From NCBI GenBank assembly GCA_900552305.1, contig URZD01000034.1, positions 1-14,244 on the forward strand: 14,244 bases of DNA, given 5' to 3'. Below are positions 1 to 6,329 of this stretch, piece by piece. A program made the position numbers and the translations under genes. The notes beneath the pieces were generated by a model. That model was given only the letters and a program-made list of their open reading frames with translations, was not told where the DNA came from and searched no databases. How positions within the stretch are numbered: position 1 is the stretch's first letter; every line of letters starts with the position of its first letter. This DNA is from an uncultured Eubacteriales bacterium. Its GTDB lineage: Bacteria; Bacillota; Clostridia; Monoglobales; Monoglobaceae.

Positions 1-522
1 CGTGACAAGCTGCTGCACGCGTATTCGGACATTGCCGCGGAGCTTTACTCTCTGCACGACCCGCGCGGCGGCAGACATCAGCTCTCCAAGCCCGCGTTTG
101 ATACCTGTACCGACCGCACGGAACTTGACCTTGCGCTGCGCAGATACGCCGAACACGTTCTTGACACGCTTACCTCCGGAACTTATGTAAACGAAGCCTC
201 GATGCGTATCAACAAGGTATTTGAATACATTGAGAATAACTACATGAGCAACATAACGGCGCAGAACATAGCCGACTACATTCACATCTCGCCGTCATAC
301 CTCAGCAAACTGTTCAAACAGGAAACGGGGAAAAACCTTGTCGACTGGATTAACGAATACCGCGTGACGGTCGCAAAGGGCATGATTGACAGCTGCGAAT
401 ACAAAATGTACGAGATTTCGGAAAAGGTCGGCTTTGAAAACGCACACTACTTCACAAAGGTTTTCAGAAAATACATCGGCATGACGCCGACAGAATACAT
501 GAATCACAAAAAGGGGATTTAA
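1..522 (+). CDS. AraC-family transcriptional regulator, C-terminal part (5' end outside window)
   Basis: The frame is open from base 1 and ends at TAA 520-522, giving 173 residues of a longer protein. The last ~105 residues are an AraC/XylS DNA-binding domain. The first helix-turn-helix covers 'TAQNIADYIHISPSYLSKLF', and the second covers 'MYEISEKVGFENAHYFTKVF' followed by the family's closing 'GMTPTEYM'. The ~67 residues before it resemble no domain I can name; the helical linker and the overall look suggest the end of a YesN-type two-component response regulator, but the receiver domain is not in view, so this is inference. An ATG at 202 is in frame but has no ribosome binding site, and the frame extends well upstream of it, so I treat it as internal. 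The next gene, a glutamine-type ABC importer, has its own promoter, so co-transcription is unlikely. Regulation of that importer by this protein is possible but unproven. Confidence 0.9.
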   Translation, partial: RDKLLHAYSDIAAELYSLHDPRGGRHQLSKPAFDTCTDRTELDLALRRYAEHVLDTLTSGTYVNEASMRINKVFEYIENNYMSNITAQNIADYIHISPSYLSKLFKQETGKNLVDWINEYRVTVAKGMIDSCEYKMYEISEKVGFENAHYFTKVFRKYIGMTPTEYMNHKKGI

Positions 523-580
523 GAAAACCGCACTTAAAAACTGCGCGTGCCGCGCAAAAACACCCTTTACGGGCGGAGCC

Positions 581-614
581 GTAAAAAAACCTCTTGCGGC
601 TTTCGCCTTTTTTA
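581..614 (+). terminator. Possible weak terminator after the AraC gene
   Basis: An A-rich arm (GTAAAAAA, 581-588) and a T-rich arm (TTTTTTAC, 607-614) are complementary and enclose a small GGC-TTTC-GCC hairpin. The T run directly follows the hairpin. The GC core is only 3 bp, so this is a weak candidate. A second small hairpin (GCGCG/CGCGC, 543-555) lacks a T run on the plus strand. Confidence 0.3.
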
Positions 615-676
615 CAATTAAATACGGCAAAAATGGCGGCATTTGCAAAAACCTTTTCTTTTTTCAACATTTATTC

Positions 677-705
677 TTGACTAATTGGGAATTTTTTATT
701 ATAAT
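677..705 (+). promoter_or_regulatory. Sigma-A type promoter of the amino acid ABC operon
   Basis: TTGACT (677-682) and TATAAT (700-705) are separated by exactly 17 bases, a near-consensus vegetative promoter. Transcription would begin near 712, leaving a leader of about 57 bases before the substrate-binding protein gene. It is the only strong promoter seen upstream of this three-gene operon. Confidence 0.85.
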
Positions 706-768
706 ATAGGTAATAATGTACGTTCAAATTAAGAATGTATAACCATATATTTCAGGGAGGAAACAAAA

Positions 769-1542
769 ATGAAGAAATTTTTATCAGTAATGCTTTGTGT
801 TTGTATGGCGGCTTCTGTGCTTGTCGGCTGCGGCAATAAAGGAACGGGAAATACAACCGGCGGAAAAAAATGGGTTATCGCGACCGACACCGTATTCAAG
901 CCTTTTGAATACACTGACAAAAGCGGCACATTTGTAGGTATTGATGTTGACCTGGTTGCTGCCATCGCAAAGGATCAGGGCTTTGAATACGAACTTAAGA
1001 GCCTCGGCTGGGATGCGTCAATCGCGGCGTGTCAGGCGGGTCAGGCTGACGCAATGATTGCCGGCGCGTCAATCACCGACAAGAGAAAGAGCGAAGGCTG
1101 GATTTTCTCGGACGGATATTACACAGCTACACAGTGCATGGCTGTTCTTAAGGATTCTCCGATAAAGTCGTTTGACGATGTAAAGGGCAAAACCGTTGCG
1201 GTAAAGACAGGTACGCAGGGCGCAAGCTATGCGGAGGAGCTGAAGGACAAGTACAGCCTTACTCTCACCTACTTTGAGGATTCGCCGACAATGTACCAGG
1301 CGGTAATCGGCGGACAGGCTGCGGCTTGCTTTGAGGACACGCCGATTATGGCGTCGTCAATCAAGGACGGCGAGCTTGCTCTCCAAATCGTTGAAGGCAC
1401 CGAGAACGAAGGCGCACCCTACGGTCTTGCGATATTCAACAAGGACAATCAGGAATTCCTCGATTTGTTCAACGCCGGACTTAAAAACATTAAGGACAGC
1501 GGCGAATACGACAAGATAATTTCAAAATATTTAGGCGAATAA
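769..1542 (+). CDS. Polar amino acid (glutamine-type) ABC transporter substrate-binding lipoprotein
   Basis: This 257-residue extracytoplasmic receptor feeds the permease and ATPase encoded next to it. Residues 1-20 form a lipoprotein signal peptide and the lipobox LVGC places the lipidated cysteine at residue 21, as expected for a Gram-positive surface-anchored receptor. The mature part is a bacterial solute-binding protein family 3 domain. Its opening 'ATDTVFKPFEY', then 'FVGIDVDLVAAIAKD', 'AGASITDKRK', 'FSDGYY' and 'KTGTQG' closely parallel the E. coli glutamine receptor GlnH, including the Arg/Lys and Asp segments that hold the amino acid. Glutamine or a similar polar amino acid is therefore the likely ligand, but binding residues alone do not fix it. 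AGGGAGG (754-760) lies 8 bases before the ATG. The gene is followed by a strong hairpin that may make it more highly expressed than the two genes after it. Confidence 0.95.
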   Translation: MKKFLSVMLCVCMAASVLVGCGNKGTGNTTGGKKWVIATDTVFKPFEYTDKSGTFVGIDVDLVAAIAKDQGFEYELKSLGWDASIAACQAGQADAMIAGASITDKRKSEGWIFSDGYYTATQCMAVLKDSPIKSFDDVKGKTVAVKTGTQGASYAEELKDKYSLTLTYFEDSPTMYQAVIGGQAAACFEDTPIMASSIKDGELALQIVEGTENEGAPYGLAIFNKDNQEFLDLFNAGLKNIKDSGEYDKIISKYLGE

Positions 1543-1560
1543 ATTTTTATTACTTTATGA

Positions 1561-1655
1561 CGGCAATCGGGACACCACCGTAGGCGGTGGTGTCCCATTT
1601 CTTTAGCGGTTTCCGCCGCCAAATCCGCGCTATGGCGCAGATTTACCGATTGCCG
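1561..1655 (+). other. Cloverleaf-like structured RNA element between receptor and permease genes
   Basis: CGGCAATCGG (1561-1570) is perfectly complementary to CCGATTGCCG (1646-1655). Between these arms lie three hairpins: a perfect 12-bp stem (1569-1580 with 1585-1596, loop TAGG), GCGG-TTT-CCGC (1606-1616), and AAATC.GCGC-TATG-GCGC.GATTT (1621-1644) with one C/A mismatch. Two bases of the outer arm are shared with the first hairpin, so the outer stem is 8 bp when both form. The element ends just before the permease ribosome binding site. It could be an attenuator or processing and stability element setting the receptor:permease ratio; I do not recognise it as a known RNA family. Confidence 0.6.
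1569..1596 (+). terminator. 12-bp intercistronic hairpin, probable partial terminator or mRNA stabiliser
   Basis: GGGACACCACCG and its exact complement form a 12-bp GC-rich stem with a 4-base TAGG loop, 27 bases after the receptor stop codon. The bases that follow (ATTTCTTT) are a poor T tract, so readthrough into the permease is expected. Such hairpins after the receptor gene are common in ABC importer operons and protect the upstream message. Confidence 0.6.
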
Positions 1656-1676
1656 CGCACGAAAGGAGCTTGCCAA

Positions 1677-2351
1677 GTGGTAGCTATATTAAGAGATTAC
1701 GGTCAGATGCTGCTGACCGCTATGGGTTACACAATGATTCTTGCACTGTACGGTCTGTTCTTCGCCTGCATAATCGGTCTTTTCTTCGGTTTGCTGAGCG
1801 TGGTCAAGAACAAATTCTGCAACGCCGTTGCAAAGCTGTTTGTGTATATAATCCGCGGTATACCGATGATTGTACTTGCGTATTTTGTATTCTTCGGTAT
1901 TCCGTATGCTTTTAAGAACTTTTTGGGAATCCCCCTCACGTTCACCGCACTGCACGCCGGCACTATCTGCCTTGCGCTCAACTGCGGCGCATACATGGCG
2001 GAGATTATCCGCGGTGGAATCCAGTCGGTTGACATTGGTCAGATGGAGGCTGCAAGAAGCCTTGGAATGTCCTACGGACGTTCGATGTACCGCATAGTTC
2101 TTCCGCAGGCAATAAGGACTATGATACCGAGTATAATTAACCAGTTCATCATCACGCTGAAGGACACGTCCATTCTTTCGATTATCGGCTTCCCGGAGCT
2201 GGTAAACAACGCAAAGAACGTCATTGCAATAACCTTTAAGTCTTTTCAGACATGGTTTATTGTTGCGATTATGTACCTTATTGTAATTACCGCACTTTCC
2301 GTTCTTGCAGTAAAGGTTGAGGGGAGGTTAAACCGTGATAAACAGAAATAA
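1677..2351 (+). CDS. Polar amino acid ABC transporter permease
   Basis: This 224-residue integral membrane subunit belongs to the His/Glu/Gln/Arg/opine 3-TM family. It would form the transport channel with the receptor and ATPase on either side. Hydrophobic segments lie at about residues 14-42, 55-76, 90-108, 155-172 and 192-212. The coupling (EAA) loop is at 124-142, 'EAARSLGMSYGRSMYRIVLP', matching the family signature that docks on the ATPase. The start is GTG 1677: AAAGGAG (1662-1668) sits 8 bases upstream and the protein then begins directly before the first membrane segment. The frame stays open back to GTG 1587, but that start lies inside the 12-bp hairpin, has no ribosome binding site and would add a non-family N-terminus. 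The 3' end overlaps the ATPase gene by 17 bases, indicating translational coupling. Confidence 0.93.
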   Translation: MVAILRDYGQMLLTAMGYTMILALYGLFFACIIGLFFGLLSVVKNKFCNAVAKLFVYIIRGIPMIVLAYFVFFGIPYAFKNFLGIPLTFTALHAGTICLALNCGAYMAEIIRGGIQSVDIGQMEAARSLGMSYGRSMYRIVLPQAIRTMIPSIINQFIITLKDTSILSIIGFPELVNNAKNVIAITFKSFQTWFIVAIMYLIVITALSVLAVKVEGRLNRDKQK

Positions 2352-3078
2352 TGTAAAAATCCATGTTGAATCTCTTAAAAAGAGCTTTGGTCATCTGGAG
2401 GTACTTAACGATATTTCAACCGACATATACGAGGGCGAGGTTGTGGTTATTATCGGTCCGTCGGGCAGCGGTAAATCCACGTTTCTGCGCTGTCTTAACC
2501 GACTTGAGGAAATAACCGCCGGCAAGGTAATCGTTGACGGCTATGACATATCGAGCAAGAAAACCGACATAAACAAGGTGCGCGAAAACATCGGCATGGT
2601 GTTTCAGCATTTTAACCTTTTTAACAACCTTAACGTCATAAAGAATCTTATGCTTGCCCCGGTAGACCTAAAAAAAGCCACCAAGGACGAGGCGCACAAA
2701 CAGGCGCTCCATATGCTCAAAAAGGTAGGACTTGAGGAAAAAGCAGAAAGCTTTCCGTCACAGCTCTCGGGCGGTCAGAAGCAGCGTGTTGCCATAGCGC
2801 GGGCGCTTTGCATGAATCCCGATATTATGCTGTTTGACGAGCCGACCTCGGCGCTTGACCCTGAAATGGTCGGCGAGGTTTTACAGGTTATGAAGCAGCT
2901 TGCTGCAGACGGCATGACAATGGTAATTGTTACTCATGAAATGGGCTTTGCCCGCGAGGTTGCCGACAGGGTAATCTTTATGGACGGTGGCTACATTGTC
3001 GAGGAGGGCGCTCCCACAGAGGTTCTCGGAAACCCGAAGGAGCAGCGTACAATAGACTTTTTGGACAAAGTTTTGTAA
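2335..3078 (+). CDS. glnQ: Polar amino acid ABC transporter ATP-binding protein (GlnQ type)
   Basis: This 247-residue cytoplasmic ATPase powers the importer. All nucleotide-binding motifs are intact: Walker A GPSGSGKST (41-49), Q-loop in VFQHFNLF (89-96), signature LSGGQ (144-148), Walker B IMLFDEP (164-170), D-loop SALD (172-175) and switch His201. Length and the 'VFQHFNLFNN' segment are typical of the GlnQ/HisP amino acid subfamily. The start is GTG 2335 with GGGGAGG at 2321-2327, inside the permease coding sequence; the overlap ensures matched synthesis of the two subunits. The symbol follows the family resemblance; the true substrate has not been shown. Confidence 0.94.
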   Translation: MINRNNVKIHVESLKKSFGHLEVLNDISTDIYEGEVVVIIGPSGSGKSTFLRCLNRLEEITAGKVIVDGYDISSKKTDINKVRENIGMVFQHFNLFNNLNVIKNLMLAPVDLKKATKDEAHKQALHMLKKVGLEEKAESFPSQLSGGQKQRVAIARALCMNPDIMLFDEPTSALDPEMVGEVLQVMKQLAADGMTMVIVTHEMGFAREVADRVIFMDGGYIVEEGAPTEVLGNPKEQRTIDFLDKVL

Positions 3079-3095
3079 AATTGTTTTTGCATATT

Positions 3096-3138
3096 AAAAG
3101 AGCGCATATACTGCCGAAAAGCAGTATATGCGCTTTTA
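3096..3138 (+). terminator. Rho-independent terminator of the ABC importer operon (probably bidirectional)
   Basis: A perfect 14-bp stem (AGCGCATATACTGC, 3101-3114, with its complement at 3121-3134) encloses the loop CGAAAA and runs into a T-rich stretch. It begins about 20 bases after the ATPase stop codon. On the minus strand the same stem is followed by CTTTTAATA, so it could also end typA transcripts. Confidence 0.85.
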
Positions 3139-3225
3139 TGTTGCCCTTTGGATAATTTAGGCAGTGTTTTTACTTTCTGCCTTTATTGCGACACATTCTT
3201 TTTGGTTTTTCAGCCATAAAACGCG

Positions 3226-3344
3226 CCGTACAACCGCGCCGCGCCGCCATAAATCCGCCGAAACGCGTTGTGCTGTACAACCGCACTTTACCGTACAACC
3301 GCGCCGCGCCATTCAAACCCGCCGTGCCGTACAACCGTACCGTC
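3226..3344. repeat. Degenerate 18-bp tandem repeat (minisatellite)
   Basis: The unit is approximately CCGTACAACCGCGCCGCG. Adjacent 18-base units can be laid out at 3226, 3244, then (after an 11-base interruption) 3273, 3291, 3309 and 3327. The core GTACAACCG occurs exactly at 3228, 3275, 3293 and 3329, and the units at 3244 and 3309 are diverged. The array lies between the importer terminator and the typA stop codon and so would be in the typA 3' untranslated region. Both reading directions are open in places, but no start signal suggests translation. Confidence 0.75.
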
Positions 3345-3359
3345 TGTTTTTACGGCAAA

Positions 3360-5180
3360 TTATTTGTTTCTGTGTTCGCTTTTAAGTCTGAGCTGTGTAT
3401 TCAGAATACGCTTTCTAAGGCGCAGGCTCTTCGGAGTGACCTCCAAAAGCTCATCATCGGCAAGGAACTCTATGCACGCCTCAAGGCTGAGCTTTACCGG
3501 CGGCACTAGCTTTAACGCGTCATCACTGCCGGACGCACGAGTGTTTGTAAGCTGCTTTTTCTTGCAGACGTTCACGGCAAGGTCCTCCATTTTGGGAGAG
3601 TAACCGACAATCATGCCTTCGTATACCGGTGTTCCCGGCTCGATAAACATAAATCCTCTGTCCTGTACCTTGAATATACCGTAACCGACCGCAGTTCCCG
3701 TATCAAACGACACAAGCGAGCCTGTAAAACGGCGCGTGATGTCGCCCTTGTACGGCTGATAGCCGTAAAATACCGAGTTGAGAATACCCTCGCCCTTTGT
3801 GTCGGTTAAAAATTCGTTTCTGTAGCCAAGCAAGCCGCGCGCGGGAATGAGGTATTCAAGTCGCATACGGTCGCCCTGCGGCGACATATGCGTAAGCTCG
3901 CCCTTGCGCGACCCCATTTTTTCCATTACCGCGCCCATCGAGGTTTCGGGAACGTCAATCAGCAGCCGCTCTATCGGCTCGCACTTCTGTCCGTCAATCT
4001 CCTTGTAAAGCACCTTTGGGGTGCTGACCGAAAACTCGTAGCCTTCGCGGCGCATTGTTTCTATCAAAATCGAAATGTGCATTTCACCTCTGCCGGCAAC
4101 GCGAAAGCTGTCGGTTGTCTCGCCGTCCGCCACGCGGAGCGAAACATCCTTCAAAAGCTCTTTATGCAGCCTTTCGCGTATCTGGCGCGAGGTTACAAAC
4201 TTGCCCTCTCTGCCCGCAAAAGGACTGTCGTTTACCGAGAATGTCATCTCGATAGTCGGCTCGCCGGTTTTTACAAACGGCAGCGGGGTCGGGTCGGCGG
4301 TTGATGTAACCGTGTCGCCGATTGAGATGTCCGTAATGCCCGAAAAGCAGACAATATCGCCTACGCGTGCTTCGGTTACGGCGGTTTTGCCCAAACCGTC
4401 TATCTGATAAATGTTCACAATCTTCGATTTATACGGCTCGTGCTTGCTGTGGTAGTCGCAAACCGTAACCTCCTGATTTTGGCGCAGCACGCCGCGCTCT
4501 ATCCTGCCGATTGCCATTCTGCCCACATACTCGTTGTAGTCTATTGACGAAACAAGCATTTGCAGCTCGCCGTTCTCGTCGCCCTGAGGCGCGGGAATGT
4601 AGTCGACTATTGTCTTAAACAAAACCTCCAGATCCTTGCCAGGGGTATTGGGATCGAGCGACGCCGTACCCTCGCGTCCCGAGCAGTAAATTATCGGGCT
4701 GTCAAGCTGTTCGTCCGTTGCGTTGAGGTCAAGCAGCAGCTCCAGAACCTCGTCGCCGATTTCGTTAAGGCGCGCGTCCGGGCGGTCAATCTTATTCACA
4801 ACGATTATTATGCGGTGTTTAAGCTCCAACGCCTTCTGAAGGACAAACCTCGTCTGCGGCATAGGACCCTCCGCCGCGTCAACAAGCAGAATTACGCCGT
4901 TTACCATTTTCAGAATACGCTCAACCTCGCCGCTGAAATCAGCGTGTCCCGGAGTATCGATGATATTCATTTTGATGTTTTTGTAATGTACCGAGGTGTT
5001 TTTTGCAAGGATTGTAATTCCGCGCTCCCTTTCAAGGTCGCCGTTATCCATAACGCGCTCCTCAACAACCTGGTTTTCACGGTACACGCCGCCCTGTTTA
5101 AGCATTTCGTCAACCAGTGTGGTCTTGCCGTGGTCAACGTGGGCGATGATTGCAATGTTTCTTAAATCTTCTCTTATCAT
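3360..5180 (-). CDS. typA: Ribosome-associated translational GTPase TypA/BipA
   Basis: This 606-residue GTPase of the EF-G/LepA family binds the ribosome and supports ribosome assembly and stress or low-temperature growth in other bacteria. GTPase motifs are complete: P-loop AHVDHGKTT (13-21), switch I RERGITI (51-57), DTPGHADF (75-82), NKID (129-132) and SGRE (167-170). Domain II (about 205-290), the EF-G-like domain III, the domain V equivalent (about 395-480) and the TypA-specific C-terminal domain follow, with characteristic segments 'GRGEMHISILIETMRREGYEF' and 'RGLLGYRNEFLTDTKGEG' (parts of about 365-475). Length is normal for the family (about 600-615). The ATG at 5178-5180 has AGGGAG 10 bases upstream. 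The gene is monocistronic: its own promoter lies at 5213-5241, and the neighbouring genes run the other way or have separate signals. Confidence 0.97.
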   Translation of the reverse strand: MIREDLRNIAIIAHVDHGKTTLVDEMLKQGGVYRENQVVEERVMDNGDLERERGITILAKNTSVHYKNIKMNIIDTPGHADFSGEVERILKMVNGVILLVDAAEGPMPQTRFVLQKALELKHRIIIVVNKIDRPDARLNEIGDEVLELLLDLNATDEQLDSPIIYCSGREGTASLDPNTPGKDLEVLFKTIVDYIPAPQGDENGELQMLVSSIDYNEYVGRMAIGRIERGVLRQNQEVTVCDYHSKHEPYKSKIVNIYQIDGLGKTAVTEARVGDIVCFSGITDISIGDTVTSTADPTPLPFVKTGEPTIEMTFSVNDSPFAGREGKFVTSRQIRERLHKELLKDVSLRVADGETTDSFRVAGRGEMHISILIETMRREGYEFSVSTPKVLYKEIDGQKCEPIERLLIDVPETSMGAVMEKMGSRKGELTHMSPQGDRMRLEYLIPARGLLGYRNEFLTDTKGEGILNSVFYGYQPYKGDITRRFTGSLVSFDTGTAVGYGIFKVQDRGFMFIEPGTPVYEGMIVGYSPKMEDLAVNVCKKKQLTNTRASGSDDALKLVPPVKLSLEACIEFLADDELLEVTPKSLRLRKRILNTQLRLKSEHRNK

Positions 5181-5212
5181 AATTATCTTTCTCCCTTTTT
5201 CACAACCTTTTT

Positions 5213-5241
5213 ATTATACACTGTTTTTCCCGATTTGTCTA
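5213..5241 (-). promoter_or_regulatory. Sigma-A type promoter of typA
   Basis: Read on the minus strand, TAGACA (5236-5241) and TATAAT (5213-5218) are spaced by 17 bases. Transcription would start near 5206, giving a short leader of about 25 bases before the typA ATG. Confidence 0.75.
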
Positions 5242-5289
5242 TAGCATTATTCAACAAATTTTTTAAAAATACAACAAACGATTTCCTTT

Positions 5290-6078
5290 TTAAATTATAA
5301 TACGTTTTTTATCGCGGTATTTTTTCGGGGTTGTCGATGTATGCTTTTTAAAAACATAGTTAAAGTAGCCTTGGCTTCCAAACCCGCACCGCAGCGCGAT
5401 TTCCGACAGAGATAGGCTGCTTGACGCAAGCAGGCGCTTTGCGGAGGAAATCCTGATATTCAGCAGATATTCCGCGGGCGTTACCGACTTAACCGACTTG
5501 AAAACGCCGTGAAAAAAGCACGGACTGAGGTTTGCGGCGGCGGCTATTTCGTCAAGCGTTATGTGCCTGTCGCAGTTTTCGCGCATGAAGGCGCACGCGT
5601 CGGAAACCGCCGAAAGATACCGCGCGTACTTTCCGGAATACCTCTCGCCAGTTTCGGTCAAAAGGCAGCCGAGCAGCTGCAAAAGTCCGCCCTGTACCGC
5701 AAATTTTGCGGCGGGGTCGGCGTTTGCGCGCGCCGCAAGCATATCTTCAAAAATCCGTATAATCCCATCCGTGTCGGACGCTTCAAAAACCTTCGGAAGC
5801 CCTTCAAGGCGCTCCCTGATTTCGGTATCGTCACAAAGGAAGTGTACGCAGTGGCACTCGAACGGGTCAATACTGTAGCGTGTGTCGCCCGGCTTGGCTA
5901 TAAGAATGTTGCCTTTTTTCTGACGGTACTCCTTGCCGTTTATAACGCTGACGTTGCCCGAGGTGGCATACAGCTCAATTTCGTAATTGCACACCGTCCT
6001 CTGCGGGGTCTGACGCTTTGAAAATACGCTTTTTGAAATGTAGTAGTCAAGTTTTTTTACATCAAACAGCTCTTTCAC
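5290..6078 (-). CDS. AraC-family regulator with N-terminal cupin-type sensor domain
   Basis: This 262-residue protein is the likely local regulator of the divergent dehydratase/GH16/SDR operon. The first ~145 residues form the beta-rich cupin-like ligand domain of AraC regulators ('GNILIAKPGDTRYSIDPF' at 57-73 is typical of this fold). Residues ~160-258 are the two-helix-turn-helix AraC domain: 'ITLDEIAAAANLSPCFFHGVF' region (173-193), then 'LSLSEIALRCGFGSQGYFNYVF' region (222-243) and the closing 'STTPKKYR'. The start is GTG 6076-6078 with GGAGG (6084-6088) 5 bases upstream. The ligand is unknown; by analogy it would be a sugar or sugar acid of the neighbouring pathway. Its promoter overlaps that of the divergent operon, a layout that allows autoregulation and activation from one site. 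Confidence 0.92.
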   Translation of the reverse strand: MKELFDVKKLDYYISKSVFSKRQTPQRTVCNYEIELYATSGNVSVINGKEYRQKKGNILIAKPGDTRYSIDPFECHCVHFLCDDTEIRERLEGLPKVFEASDTDGIIRIFEDMLAARANADPAAKFAVQGGLLQLLGCLLTETGERYSGKYARYLSAVSDACAFMRENCDRHITLDEIAAAANLSPCFFHGVFKSVKSVTPAEYLLNIRISSAKRLLASSSLSLSEIALRCGFGSQGYFNYVFKKHTSTTPKKYRDKKRIII

Positions 6079-6151
6079 GGTAACCTCCGATGTTTAAGTA
6101 AGATTTCTAAAAAAATAAGAATAATTACGAAATACAAGAACGGCTATACAC

Positions 6152-6170
6152 GTTATAATAGGAGTATAAC
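6152..6170. promoter_or_regulatory. Inverted repeat in the araC-type/dehydratase divergent region, possible operator
   Basis: GTTATA (6152-6157) and TATAAC (6165-6170) form a 6-base inverted repeat with a 7-base spacer, just inside the predicted 5' leader of the regulator. It is AT-rich and short, and AraC proteins more often use direct repeats, so this is only a candidate site. Confidence 0.3.
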
Positions 6171-6177
6171 TCATTGC

Positions 6178-6205
6178 TTGCATTTGCTTTATTATAGCCT
6201 ATAAT
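6178..6205 (+). promoter_or_regulatory. Promoter of the dehydratase-GH16-SDR operon
   Basis: TTGCAT (6178-6183) and TATAAT (6200-6205) are spaced by 16 bases, giving a start near 6212 and a leader of about 118 bases. The -35 box is imperfect (4 of 6), as expected for an activator-dependent promoter. It overlaps the opposing promoter of the AraC-type gene. Confidence 0.6.
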
Positions 6206-6219
6206 CCGAGTTAAGTCAA
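6191..6219 (-). promoter_or_regulatory. Promoter of the AraC-type regulator gene
   Basis: On the minus strand TTGACT (6214-6219) and TATAAT (6191-6196) are spaced by 17 bases, the same boxes and spacing as the importer promoter. The start would be near 6184, giving a leader of roughly 105 bases. Its -10 box is only 3 bases from the -10 box of the opposing promoter. Confidence 0.7.
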
Positions 6220-6329
6220 GGCTTTGCCGCAAAACACAGATAATAAATCACTTCTTAGTATTAAGTCGGATAACGTAAAAATTGTTATATTATCATTATG
6301 CCGCACAGGGCGGCGGAACGGAGATTTTC

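Noticed and set aside
202..204. ATG 202 as the start of a short stand-alone AraC protein
   Set aside because: No ribosome binding site precedes it and the frame is open to the window edge, so it is most likely an internal methionine of a longer regulator.
1587..1676. Upstream GTG start giving a permease 30 residues longer
   Set aside because: The start lies within the 12-bp hairpin, has no ribosome binding site, and the extension is not hydrophobic or family-like; GTG 1677 has AAAGGAG at proper spacing.
3226..3344. Possible CRISPR array
   Set aside because: Units are directly adjacent at 18 bases with no unique spacers of 30-40 bases, and no cas genes are present.
3186..3509. Open frame reading through the 18-bp repeat with hexapeptide periodicity
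   Set aside because: The periodicity comes from the DNA repeat; there is no ribosome binding site and the frame runs into typA antisense sequence. Kept only as a repeat.
4560..5165. 201-codon open frame on the plus strand inside typA
   Set aside because: It is the antisense shadow of the GTPase domain of typA; no start signal and no recognisable protein.
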